Source of the DNA: Nitriliruptoraceae bacterium | GTDB taxonomy: Bacteria > Actinomycetota > Nitriliruptoria > Nitriliruptorales > Nitriliruptoraceae | NCBI GenBank assembly: GCA_007120485.1 | Contig: SKNP01000129.1 | Location: forward strand, 1 to 7,737 | Reading direction: 5' to 3' | Length of the DNA: 7,737 bases | In this document: positions 1 to 6,157 of the stretch, one piece after another | Numbering within the stretch: the stretch's first letter is position 1 | Layout: each line of letters begins with the position of its first letter | Made by a program: the position numbers and the translations under genes | The notes under the pieces: model-generated | Database searches by the model: none | What the model saw: the letters and a program-made list of their open reading frames with translations, nothing else | What the model was told of the DNA's origin: nothing

Positions 1-721
1 CTGCGAGCGTGACGACGGTGATGATCACCAGCTGCGTGGTGGTGGAGGTCTCCAGCAGCCCCAGGGAGGCCAGGCCGGCGTTGACCTGCAGCACACCGAA
101 CCCGAGCGAGGTCGCCACCCCGAACATGGTCCCGAAGACCGCGAAGACGTCCACGGCGTCGCCGAGCCGTCCGTGGATGCGCTCACCGAGCAGTGGGTAC
201 AACGTCGAACGCATCGTCAGCGGCAGGTCGTGCCGGTAGGCGAAGTAGGCCAGGGACAGGCCAACCACGACGTAGACGGCCCAGGCGTGCAGCCCCCAGT
301 GGAAGAACGTGAACTGCATCGCTTCGCGGGCCGCGTCGGGGGTCCCCGACTCGGCCATCGGCGGATCGGCCAGGTGGGTCAGCGGTTCGGCGACGGACCA
401 GAAGACCAACCCGATCCCCATGCCGGCGGTGAACAGCAGCGCGAACCAGGTCACGTAGCGGTAGCGGGGTCGTTCGTCGTCCCCGCCGAGCCGCTTGCGC
501 CCGAACCGGCTGGCACCCAGCCACACCACGAACACCAGGAAGGCGGACACGGTCAGGATGTAGTACCAGTCGAGCGTCGAGGCGATCCCGTCCTGCAACG
601 TCTCGAAGACCCGACCGAGTTGTTCGGTCGCTGCCACACCGACGACCAGGAACAGCAGGATCACCACCACCGAGGTGGTGAACACCGCTGGGTTGGTCTC
701 CAGCCGGAACCGACTGCGCAT
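1..721 (-). CDS. BCCT-family glycine betaine/choline/carnitine transporter, N-terminal part (3' end beyond window)
   Basis: This is a secondary transporter of the betaine-choline-carnitine family, which takes up quaternary-ammonium osmolytes across the cytoplasmic membrane, usually coupled to Na+. The 240 visible codons start at ATG 721-719, with GGAG seven bases upstream. A short tail of about 13 residues is followed by hydrophobic helices near 14-30, 51-70 and 90-110. The family's glycine stretch GMGIG is at 100-104, followed by a tryptophan and AEPL. FFHWGLHAW at 139-147 and the fifth-helix region at 188-219 (D191, TSLGFG at 204-209, Q212) are also family-typical. The GMGIG form resembles Na+-coupled BetP-like carriers rather than CaiT, but substrate cannot be read from this part. 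The short tail lacks a long regulatory N-terminus; the osmosensing C-terminus is outside the window. A small membrane protein gene lies 23 nt upstream on the same strand, so co-transcription is likely. Family assignment is secure; substrate is not. Confidence 0.93.
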   Translation of the reverse strand, partial: MRSRFRLETNPAVFTTSVVVILLFLVVGVAATEQLGRVFETLQDGIASTLDWYYILTVSAFLVFVVWLGASRFGRKRLGGDDERPRYRYVTWFALLFTAGMGIGLVFWSVAEPLTHLADPPMAESGTPDAAREAMQFTFFHWGLHAWAVYVVVGLSLAYFAYRHDLPLTMRSTLYPLLGERIHGRLGDAVDVFAVFGTMFGVATSLGFGVLQVNAGLASLGLLETSTTTQLVIITVVTLA

Positions 722-744
722 CCCTACGCTCCGATCGTGACGGC

Positions 745-1119
745 TCAGGCCTGGTCGCGGCTGCGGCGGGCAGCCGCGAACGAGCGGATGCCAAGCACGA
801 GGTAGACCAGGCACAGCAGCGCCATCGCGGTCGAGGCGAGCACGGCCGCCGGACGCTCCACCTCGCCGCCTCCAAGGAGCGCGGGCAGCTCGGCCAGCGG
901 CATGGCGCTGGCGACCAGGCCGAGCAGTGCGACCACGAGCGCGGCGTGGATCATGTGCTGATGGAGGTGTTCGCGTCCGGCCAGGATCCCGAACACGAGG
1001 AGCAACAGGCCGAGGGCGGCCGGAGCCGCGGCCGTCACGCTCTCCGCGCCCGTGCCCAGGTAGGCGACAAGTCCGACCGCGATCAGGACGGCGCCGATCG
1101 CACGTGTGATGGTGGTCAT
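745..1119 (-). CDS. Small four-helix membrane protein upstream of the BCCT transporter, function unknown
   Basis: A 124-residue integral membrane protein with four predicted helices, at about residues 5-23, 29-48, 57-75 and 93-112. A histidine-rich connector (H51, H53, H55, H58) lies between helices 2 and 3, and the C-terminus is basic (RRSRDQA). The start is ATG 1119-1117, preceded by AAGGGA at suitable spacing. The frame stays open upstream to 1383, but that stretch is arginine/proline-rich, lacks a binding site and looks non-coding. It resembles small conserved membrane proteins I have seen described only as hypothetical; I cannot name a family. Its stop is 23 nt before the BCCT start, so the two are probably translated from one message. 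An accessory or regulatory role for the transporter is possible, but that is inference from position alone. Confidence 0.85.
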   Translation of the reverse strand: MTTITRAIGAVLIAVGLVAYLGTGAESVTAAAPAALGLLLLVFGILAGREHLHQHMIHAALVVALLGLVASAMPLAELPALLGGGEVERPAAVLASTAMALLCLVYLVLGIRSFAAARRSRDQA

Positions 1120-1528
1120 CGGGTTCCCTTCGTCGGCGGGGGAGCGTACGACCTCGGACCGGTCGGTCTGTCGCTGACCTGGCCCTGCGATCTCCGCCGG
1201 GAGTCGGCCTGCGGCGGTTCGACCTGCGGCCGACCCGTCGGCGGTGGCGCGGACGGACACACCTCTCGAGCTCGGGTCGCGACCGCCGGCCTGAGCTTCG
1301 GTGCTCGGGAGCCGGAACGGTGGTCGAACGAGCACCCGTCGCGCACGGCCGACTGGCCGGTGACGGTCGACCGGTCCGCGCATGACGGCATGGCGGTCGA
1401 CCCCGGTGTTCGCCTACGAGGCCGGCCGCGGGGCACGTGGACGCTTCACGCCCGGCAGCCAGTACAACGGGTCCTCCAACTACGGAGCTTCATCGTCCGA
1501 TCCGACCACACACGCCCCGGAGGGTCAT
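1120..1528. other. Divergent intergenic region, 409 nt, no gene seen
   Basis: This lies between two divergent genes and should hold both promoters. I find no convincing -35/-10 pair on either strand. Open frames crossing it are arginine- and proline-rich with no binding sites. It is dense in short palindromes: GACCGGTC at 1157-1164 and 1369-1376, GGTCGCGACC at 1275-1284, and GGTCGACC at 1365-1372 and 1395-1402. Some are expected by chance at this GC content. Confidence 0.6.
1361..1402. repeat. 12-bp direct repeat with palindromic core, copies 30 bp apart
   Basis: TGACGGTCGACC (1361-1372) and TGGCGGTCGACC (1391-1402) match at 11 of 12 positions, with start points exactly 30 bp apart (about three helical turns). 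Each contains the palindrome GGTCGACC. They sit roughly 125-170 bp upstream of the secreted-protein start, where an activator or repressor could bind as two dimers. No regulator is identified; chance is a real alternative in GC-rich DNA. Confidence 0.35.
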
Positions 1529-1885
1529 ATGCGTCGCCTGCTCGTCGGAATGATCGCCGCCAGCCTCCTGCTTCTCTCCGCACTTCCCGCTGCAGCTGCC
1601 GGTCCACCGGCGGGTGTCGGTGGGTCCGGTAAGCCTGCAGGCATCGCCTGTCAGCAGTTCGGCATCGGTGTGCTCCAGAGCCAAGGGCTGCTCGCCTCGG
1701 TCGCGAGGAACGGCCTCGAGTACCCCATCGGCAGCGGTGACATCCTGCCGTTCCCCGAGGTCCTGGCCGTCCACCGCACCAACCCCGCCTTGGCGAACCA
1801 GGTGCTCACCGACTACGCGATCGAGCTTGGGATCGCGACCGATGAGGTCGTCGCCGCGTTGAACGAGGCGTGCCCGACGGGTTGA
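1529..1885 (+). CDS. Small secreted protein with two cysteines, function unknown
   Basis: A 118-residue protein with a classic Sec signal peptide: basic MRR, a hydrophobic core at about residues 4-19, and an AAAA run ending near residue 24 as the probable cleavage site. The mature part of about 94 residues has a flexible Gly/Pro start, exactly two cysteines (C41 and C115) that could form one disulfide, and a helix-prone C-terminal half (about 86-113). There is no lipobox and no transmembrane segment after the signal. The start is ATG 1529, with GGAGG at 1519-1523 five bases upstream. An extension to an upstream start at 1382 would bury the signal peptide 49 residues inside, so I reject it. 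I do not recognise the family. The gene stands alone on plus, faces the zinc-protein gene, and ends 15 nt before a strong hairpin. Confidence 0.85.
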   Translation: MRRLLVGMIAASLLLLSALPAAAAGPPAGVGGSGKPAGIACQQFGIGVLQSQGLLASVARNGLEYPIGSGDILPFPEVLAVHRTNPALANQVLTDYAIELGIATDEVVAALNEACPTG

Positions 1886-1900
1886 TCGCGAAGCACGTCG

Positions 1901-1945
1901 TCGCTGGTGGCCCAGCCTGTCGGTTCCTGGCTGGGCCACCGGTGA
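1901..1945. terminator. Strong hairpin between convergent genes, probably a bidirectional terminator
   Basis: GGTGGCCCAGCC (1906-1917) pairs perfectly with GGCTGGGCCACC (1929-1940) around an 11-nt loop. The stem extends outward about five more pairs, including wobbles. It lies 15 nt after the stop of the plus gene and about 55 nt after the stop of the minus gene. There is no U-tract, as is common in GC-rich actinobacteria. Confidence 0.8.
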
Positions 1946-1999
1946 TGCTGGAGGACGATCGCTGTTACCAGGCCAGGGCTCGGCCTGCCTTGGCCGCGG

Positions 2000-2293
2000 T
2001 CAGGAGCCGCGCAACGTCAGCCAGACGTCCAGCGCAGCCACCCGCTGGGGCGCGGTCTCCTTGGCGAAGTCACAGTCCGGCGGGTCACCGCACGCGGGGT
2101 TGCCGTCGTCGACCATGAAGTTGTACCGGCACGTCGGGCACCACACGTCCAGTTCTTCGGGCAGGTAAGGGCACTCGTAGTAGTTGCAGGTGAACGCGCC
2201 CTCGTCGGTGCGGAAGTCGTAGAGGCACTGCTCGCAGGCGTTGAAGGCCAGGGCCTCGTCCGACAGCATCGAGGTGGCCTGATCGGCGTCCAT
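2000..2293 (-). CDS. Eight-cysteine putative zinc-binding protein with internal duplication, function unknown
   Basis: A 97-residue acidic cytosolic-type protein with no signal peptide or membrane segment. Its eight cysteines fall in four pairs: C20/C23, C36/C41, C52/C55 and C68/C74. The two halves (20-51 and 52-91) align: each runs CxxC, one residue, Y, D or N, F, two residues, D, E or D, G, three residues, C, four or five residues, C. The gap between the second and third cysteine is 12 residues in both, and each half ends in LDVW. This fits a tandem duplication of a four-cysteine zinc-ribbon-like module, so two zinc sites are the likely reading; an iron or redox site is not excluded. The start is ATG 2293-2291, with GGAG seven bases upstream; a start at 2326 is possible but has weaker support. 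I do not recognise a named family. Such ribbons often mediate nucleic-acid or protein contacts, but nothing here decides that. Confidence 0.85.
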   Translation of the reverse strand: MDADQATSMLSDEALAFNACEQCLYDFRTDEGAFTCNYYECPYLPEELDVWCPTCRYNFMVDDGNPACGDPPDCDFAKETAPQRVAALDVWLTLRGS

Positions 2294-2358
2294 GATGCGT
2301 CTCCCTTCCGGGCCCCTCACCGTCAACAGTGGTGGTGCACCGCGCTAGGGCCCAACGT

Positions 2359-2379
2359 CACGGCCTTCTTTCAGCCGTG
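2359..2379. repeat. Perfect 6-bp inverted repeat, possible operator
   Basis: CACGGC (2359-2364) and GCCGTG (2374-2379) flank a 9-nt pyrimidine-rich centre, CTTCTTTCA, which is relatively AT-rich for this DNA. A position between divergent starts would suit a regulator site; it could equally be a weak RNA hairpin. No promoter is placed, so this is only a candidate. Confidence 0.35.
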
Positions 2380-2465
2380 TCCGGGCTTGCTCGCTGGCCA
2401 GCCCGCTCGCTGACGCCACCGCTCTCCGGATGATCGACCTCGACCTCGCGGCATCGGCGACAATG

Positions 2466-2507
<42 letters not shown>

Positions 2508-2552
2508 GTTGCCGCGGCCGGGGTCGGTGTGGGGGCCACCGCCGCTACCTCC

Positions 2553-2558
2553 AGGAGG
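2553..2558 (+). promoter_or_regulatory. Ribosome binding site AGGAGG deciding the protease start
   Basis: A perfect AGGAGG six bases before ATG 2565 picks this start over the longer frame beginning at 2430. An almost identical copy of this site with its flanks recurs at 3360-3377. Confidence 0.85.
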
Positions 2559-2564
2559 CCTCAG

Positions 2565-3374
2565 ATGGGCGGGCCAGGACCCGAGCGGCGGACCGAGCGC
2601 GGCCTGGCTCCCTGGTCGATGCTCGCCGGACTCCTCGTTTGGAGCTGGGCGTGCTGGTGGATGGCAACGCTCACCGGTCAGGGCTGGCTGCAGTTCCCGA
2701 CCGTGTTGCTCACCGTCGCGGGAGCGCTTGGCCCGCTGGTGGTGCCGACCGTGCTGTTGCGGCGCGGGTACGGCGATGAGACGCCGGGTTCGTTCCTCCT
2801 TCGCTGCTTCGACCCACGCACGCTGCCGTTGCGGTGGTACGCGGGGCTGGTGGGGTTGCTCGTGGCCTTCGCCGTGGTGCCCGCGGTGTTCGCTCGTGGC
2901 GCCGCCGGACTCCCTCCGGCACTGACCGGTCCGGCGGTGTTCCTGCTCGTCGGTTTCGTCGCTGGCGGTATCGAGGAGCCCGCATGGCGTGGCTACGCCC
3001 AGCGCGGGCTGCAACAGCGGCTGCCGGTCGTGGTCGCGAGTCTGGTGATCGGTGTGGTCTGGACGTTGTGGCACCTGCCGTTGTTCTTCCTCGAGGGCAC
3101 CTACCAGCAGACCCTCGGTGTCGGCTCGGTGGCGTTCTGGGGCTTCCAGGCCGGTCCTGTGGTCCTGGCGGTGGTCTACGGGTGGCTGTACAACGCCACC
3201 GGCGGCGTGGCGTTCGCGGCGGTGGCGTTCCACGCCGTCGGCAACGTGATGCGCGAGTTGTGGGACGCGGACGCGCCACTGCTGCAAGTCGGCGTCGAAG
3301 CCGCGATGGCGCTCGTCCTCGTCATCGCGGGCTGGAAGTGGATGACCCGCCCTCGGGATCTCCAGGAGGCCTGA
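2565..3374 (+). CDS. CPBP-family (CAAX protease 2/Rce1-like) intramembrane metalloprotease
   Basis: A 269-residue polytopic membrane protein of the CPBP/Abi family, glutamate- and histidine-dependent proteases working inside the membrane. All three family motifs are present: EEPAWR with E137, E138 and R142; W(x3)H at W166-H170 followed by LPLFF; and HAVGN with H223 and N227. Hydrophobic segments flank these at about 18-36, 45-64, 91-110, 120-135, 153-168, 185-207, 212-228 and 245-260, so the protein should be catalytically intact. In bacteria this family includes proteases acting on membrane-anchored peptides, bacteriocin-immunity proteins and regulators of sensors. The substrate here is unknown, and true CAAX processing is unlikely in a bacterium. 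The stop falls 34 nt before the GTG assigned to the serine hydrolase, and a second AGGAGG sits inside its last codons, which suggests co-transcription and perhaps translational coupling. Confidence 0.92.
   Translation: MGGPGPERRTERGLAPWSMLAGLLVWSWACWWMATLTGQGWLQFPTVLLTVAGALGPLVVPTVLLRRGYGDETPGSFLLRCFDPRTLPLRWYAGLVGLLVAFAVVPAVFARGAAGLPPALTGPAVFLLVGFVAGGIEEPAWRGYAQRGLQQRLPVVVASLVIGVVWTLWHLPLFFLEGTYQQTLGVGSVAFWGFQAGPVVLAVVYGWLYNATGGVAFAAVAFHAVGNVMRELWDADAPLLQVGVEAAMALVLVIAGWKWMTRPRDLQEA
3364..3369 (+). promoter_or_regulatory. AGGAGG inside the protease 3' end, without a standard start codon at normal spacing
   Basis: A perfect AGGAGG overlaps the last codons of the protease. Six bases later, in the serine-hydrolase frame, the codon is ATC (3376-3378), not ATG or GTG. 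The nearest standard starts in that frame are GTG 3409 and GTG 3424, both too far away and lacking their own site. It may serve an ATC start, reinitiation, or nothing. Confidence 0.5.
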
Positions 3375-3408
3375 GATCGACACGATACGCGGCCCCGCTC
3401 GGCGATCC

Positions 3409-4899
3409 GTGCCGGTCGGTCTCGTGACGTCGCGCTGGGGGCGTTGGCTGCTGCCGTTCGTCGCGGCGGCGCTGGGGGTGGTCGCGGGCTGGCTCGTGCC
3501 GGGGGCTGCGCAGCCTGCTTCCTTGGAGGAGTACACCGACGGGGTCGCCGCTCGGGTACCGGAGCGGCTTGAGCGCGACGAGGTGCCGGGCGCGGCGGTC
3601 GCGGTCGTGGTCGACGGTCAGCTGGCCTGGGCCGACGGCTTCGGCGTGGCCGACCACGAGACGGGCATCCCCGTCACCGCTGACACCGTGTTCCAAGCGG
3701 GCTCGATCTCGAAGTCACTGATCGCTTGGGCGACGGTCGCGCTCGCCGAGGAGGGCTCCGTCGACCTCGACGCTCCCGTCGAGGCGCAGCTCGACGGCTG
3801 GCAGCTCTCCGAGTCGTCGTACCCGACCCAGCAGGTGACCCCGCGCCGGTTGCTGGCTCACACCGCGGGCCTTCCGTTCGCGATCGGTGGGCTGCCGACC
3901 TCCACCGAGCAGCTGCGCGGGGGACAGGTCGACCGGGAGCTGTTCACGCTCGAACGCGAACCCGGTGAGGGCTTCGTGTACTCCAACCCCGGCTTCTCGG
4001 TGCTCGCCCTGCTGGTCGAGGAAGCCGGTGACGCGCCCCTGCCCGAGGTCATGGACGAGGTCGTGCTCGGACCGCTGGGCATGGACGACTCGACGTTCGC
4101 GCTCGACGCGTCGCTGGCCGAGCGCGCAGCCACCGGTCACACCGCCGACGGTGAGCCGGTGCCGGTCGACTGGCCGGCGCCGGTCGGTGCCAGTGGGCTG
4201 CACACCACCTCGGTGGATCTCGCCCGGTTCGTCGAGGCCACGGTCGATGTCGACGCTGGCGGTGGCGTGTTGGCTGCTGAGGCGCTCGCCGAACTGCACC
4301 GCCCGCATGTCGACACCGCCGGTGTTCCGCATGCGCTGATGGCCGATGCCTCGGGGTTGGGGCACTTCGTCGAGACGCTGCCGAACGGCGAGCGCGCCGT
4401 CGCGCACGCCGGTGAGGAGGAGGGCTGGGTCGGCGGCTACGTCGCCGTGCCCGCCACCGGCGACGGCATCGTCGTACTCACCAACAGCCGTCGCGGCTAC
4501 CCGTTGCTCATCGACGAGGCCGCGACGTGGGCCGACTGGCGCGAACTCGACTCGCTGCGCCTCACCCGCGTCAGCGATGGGCTCGCGACGGCCTTGCGTG
4601 GGGTGATCGGGCTGCTCGCCGGCACCGGCCTCGTGCTCCTGGTGGCACTGGCTTCTGACCTGATCAACGGCCGGCGACGTCTGGCCCCGTGGGCACCGGC
4701 CCGCCGGGTAGCGCGGCTCGCCCAACTGGCCGCCGCCGGTGTGCTCGTCGCCACGTGGTGGGGCGTGCTGGCCCCACCCCTGGCAACGTTCGTGCCCAGG
4801 CTCACCCACTGGACCAGCGCTGCCGTCGCCCTCCTCGCGGCGATGCTGGTCGCGAGCGCGGCCTCCGCGCCGACACGCGACATCCCGACCGACAGGTGA
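3409..4899 (+). CDS. Beta-lactamase-family serine hydrolase (class C/PBP4*-like) with C-terminal three-helix membrane domain
   Basis: A serine hydrolase of the class C beta-lactamase/DD-peptidase fold, predicted outside the membrane. It has an N-terminal signal or anchor helix (about 12-30) and then the catalytic domain (about 42-370). The nucleophile motif SISK is S99-K102, the second motif YSN is Y191-N193, and the third is HAG at 333-335, which replaces KTG as is common in this family. Three further helices follow at about 398-417, 436-458 and 468-487, tethering the domain to the membrane. Members hydrolyse peptidoglycan peptides, D-amino-acid peptides or esters; true antibiotic resistance cannot be inferred. 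The start is uncertain: GTG 3409 and GTG 3424 both lack a binding site, whereas AGGAGG at 3364-3369 would suit a non-standard ATC at 3376. The gene lies directly after the CPBP protease on the same strand and is followed by hairpins. Confidence 0.9.
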   Translation: MPVGLVTSRWGRWLLPFVAAALGVVAGWLVPGAAQPASLEEYTDGVAARVPERLERDEVPGAAVAVVVDGQLAWADGFGVADHETGIPVTADTVFQAGSISKSLIAWATVALAEEGSVDLDAPVEAQLDGWQLSESSYPTQQVTPRRLLAHTAGLPFAIGGLPTSTEQLRGGQVDRELFTLEREPGEGFVYSNPGFSVLALLVEEAGDAPLPEVMDEVVLGPLGMDDSTFALDASLAERAATGHTADGEPVPVDWPAPVGASGLHTTSVDLARFVEATVDVDAGGGVLAAEALAELHRPHVDTAGVPHALMADASGLGHFVETLPNGERAVAHAGEEEGWVGGYVAVPATGDGIVVLTNSRRGYPLLIDEAATWADWRELDSLRLTRVSDGLATALRGVIGLLAGTGLVLLVALASDLINGRRRLAPWAPARRVARLAQLAAAGVLVATWWGVLAPPLATFVPRLTHWTSAAVALLAAMLVASAASAPTRDIPTDR

Positions 4900-4900
4900 G

Positions 4901-4930
4901 CGCGACACGCCCGAACCTGCCGGTGTCGCG
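4901..4930 (+). terminator. Hairpin just after the serine hydrolase stop
   Basis: CGCGACAC (4901-4908) and GTGTCGCG (4923-4930) form a perfect 8-bp stem with a 14-nt loop, starting two bases after the stop codon. There is no U-tract. It is a likely terminator for the protease-hydrolase unit. Confidence 0.55.
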
Positions 4931-4947
4931 GGGACGGTTGAGGCCAA

Positions 4948-4968
4948 CCTTCGACGCTCTCCCGAAGG
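4948..4968. terminator. Second hairpin in the convergent gap, possible terminator
   Basis: CCTTCG (4948-4953) and CGAAGG (4963-4968) form a 6-bp stem with a 9-nt loop between two convergent genes. It could act on either strand: it is about 64 nt past the flippase-like stop in the minus direction. The remaining gap up to 5031 shows nothing else. Confidence 0.4.
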
Positions 4969-5031
4969 CGAGCCCAGCCCCAGCATCGTCCACGCCGACG
5001 GCCGAGACGGTGCGCCCGGTGGTCCCGTGGT

Positions 5032-6009
5032 TCAGACGAGTCGGTGGTGGTGCAGGCGCCAGAGGGTGAGTGCGCCGGGGATGATGGGGGTCCAGAAGGT
5101 GAGTAGCCGGAACAGCAGGATCGCGGCGATGGCGGTTGCGGTCGCGACGCCGAGGGTGGCCAGGCCGGTGATGGCGATGCCGTCCATCACGCCGAGGCCG
5201 GCGGGGCTGGTGGTGAGCATGCCGGCGGCTTCGGCGGTCAGGAACAGCGCGATGACGACCAGCAGCGGAGCTTGGGCTCCGAGCGTGAGCAGGCAGGCGT
5301 AGAGGGTCATCGCCCGGGTGGCGCTGATGGCCATGGATCCGCCGGCGAGCAGTCCGGCGCGGGGGCCGTTGGGTGCGACCTGGCGGAGCGGGTCGCCGAT
5401 CCAGGCGTTGAGGGTCGCGGTGCGGGCGCGGGCGGTGGGGGAGCGCCGGAGGATGGTCGCGATGCCCGTCGCGGTCGCGGTGGCGGGGAGCAGCCAGTGC
5501 GGTGGGGGTGCGTTGAGGGTGACGTGGTCGAGCGCGATCGGTGCGAGCAGGACCAGCAGGAGCAGGTGGCCGGCCGTGGTCGCGATGCGGGCGGTGGCGA
5601 CGGCGGCCACCGCTTGGGCGCGTGGGACGCCGGCTCGATCGAGGTAGCGGGCGGTGAGCGCCAGGGTGGCCAGACCGGCCGGTGCGATGACGGTGGCGAA
5701 CGCTCCGGCGACCTGGATCTGGGTGAGGTGGCGGTACGGCAGGCGCTGGGGGACCGCGCCTTGGAGGGCGAGGGCGGCGGCCAGGTAGGGGAGGAAGGCG
5801 AGGCCGACGGCCACCACCAGCCAGCCCGGGTGTGCGTCGAGGATGGCGGTCAGGCTGGCGGGTACCTCCTCGGCTTGCGGCGCCAGGAGCCGGACGGCGA
5901 CGACCAGGCCGGTGAGCAGCAGCGTGGCCCGCAGCCACGGACGCCAGCGTTCGGCCGCCGGACGCGATGCACCGTCCGGGGCAGCAGCCAGGGCGGGTGG
6001 TTGGCGCAC
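5032..6009 (-). CDS. LPG-synthase-TM/UPF0104 family integral membrane protein (MprF flippase-like domain)
   Basis: A polytopic membrane protein of the lysylphosphatidylglycerol-synthase transmembrane family, which includes the flippase part of MprF and AglD-like proteins. About eight or nine hydrophobic helices are visible. The family's late signature appears as SPAGLGVMDG (268-277), a variant of the usual PGGxGxxE with D in the acidic place, followed by LLFRLLTFWTP (298-308). The conserved early region HLTQIQVAGAF...APAGLATLALTARY lies at about 94-122. No soluble aminoacyl-transferase domain is attached, so it should not make lysyl-lipid itself; lipid or glycolipid translocation is a family-based guess. 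I chose GTG 6009-6007, which has AGGTGG four bases upstream. A GTG at 6066 would add 19 proline/arginine-rich residues with poor third-base bias and no binding site. The gene stands alone, convergent with the serine hydrolase. Confidence 0.88.
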   Translation of the reverse strand: MRQPPALAAAPDGASRPAAERWRPWLRATLLLTGLVVAVRLLAPQAEEVPASLTAILDAHPGWLVVAVGLAFLPYLAAALALQGAVPQRLPYRHLTQIQVAGAFATVIAPAGLATLALTARYLDRAGVPRAQAVAAVATARIATTAGHLLLLVLLAPIALDHVTLNAPPPHWLLPATATATGIATILRRSPTARARTATLNAWIGDPLRQVAPNGPRAGLLAGGSMAISATRAMTLYACLLTLGAQAPLLVVIALFLTAEAAGMLTTSPAGLGVMDGIAITGLATLGVATATAIAAILLFRLLTFWTPIIPGALTLWRLHHHRLV

Positions 6010-6091
6010 GGGACCACCTGGGGTTGGTCGCAGGGTGGGTGGCCGCGTCGGTCGACGGACGGCCACGCGGAGGGCCGGCCGAGCGGCGGGG

Positions 6092-6122
6092 GACCGCCCC
6101 GCCAGTGACGGGCGGGGCGGTC
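6092..6122 (-). terminator. Strong GC hairpin terminating the ABC-2-like gene
   Basis: GACCGCCCCGCC (6092-6103) and GGCGGGGCGGTC (6111-6122) form a perfect 12-bp stem around a 7-nt loop, about 36 nt past the minus-strand stop at 6158. There is no U-tract. It is close enough to the downstream flippase-like start to limit read-through into that gene. Confidence 0.75.
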
Positions 6123-6123
6123 G

Positions 6124-6149
6124 GGGCCCGGCCGGGGGTCACCGGGCCC
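6124..6149 (-). terminator. First of two tandem hairpins after the ABC-2-like gene
   Basis: GGGCCCGG (6124-6131) and CCGGGCCC (6142-6149) form a perfect 8-bp stem with a 10-nt loop, immediately next to the 12-bp hairpin. The pair probably works as a tandem terminator. Confidence 0.55.
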
Positions 6150-6157
6150 AGGTCGGG

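Noticed and set aside
612..630. Inverted repeat CGACCGA/TCGGTCG as a regulatory hairpin
   Set aside because: It is only 7 bp, lies inside the transporter coding sequence, and codes for ordinary residues between helices; chance is sufficient.
1120..1383. Upstream extension of the small four-helix protein
   Set aside because: Arginine/proline-rich translation with no binding site, while ATG 1119 has AAGGGA in place.
3715..4986. 423-codon minus-strand frame antisense to the serine hydrolase
   Set aside because: It mirrors the hydrolase coding sequence, has no domain or membrane pattern, and crosses the terminator hairpins.
4802..6142. 446-codon minus-strand frame overlapping the flippase-like gene
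   Set aside because: Extremely Pro/Arg-rich and out of frame with a clean multi-helix membrane protein; it also spans the convergent gap and hairpins.
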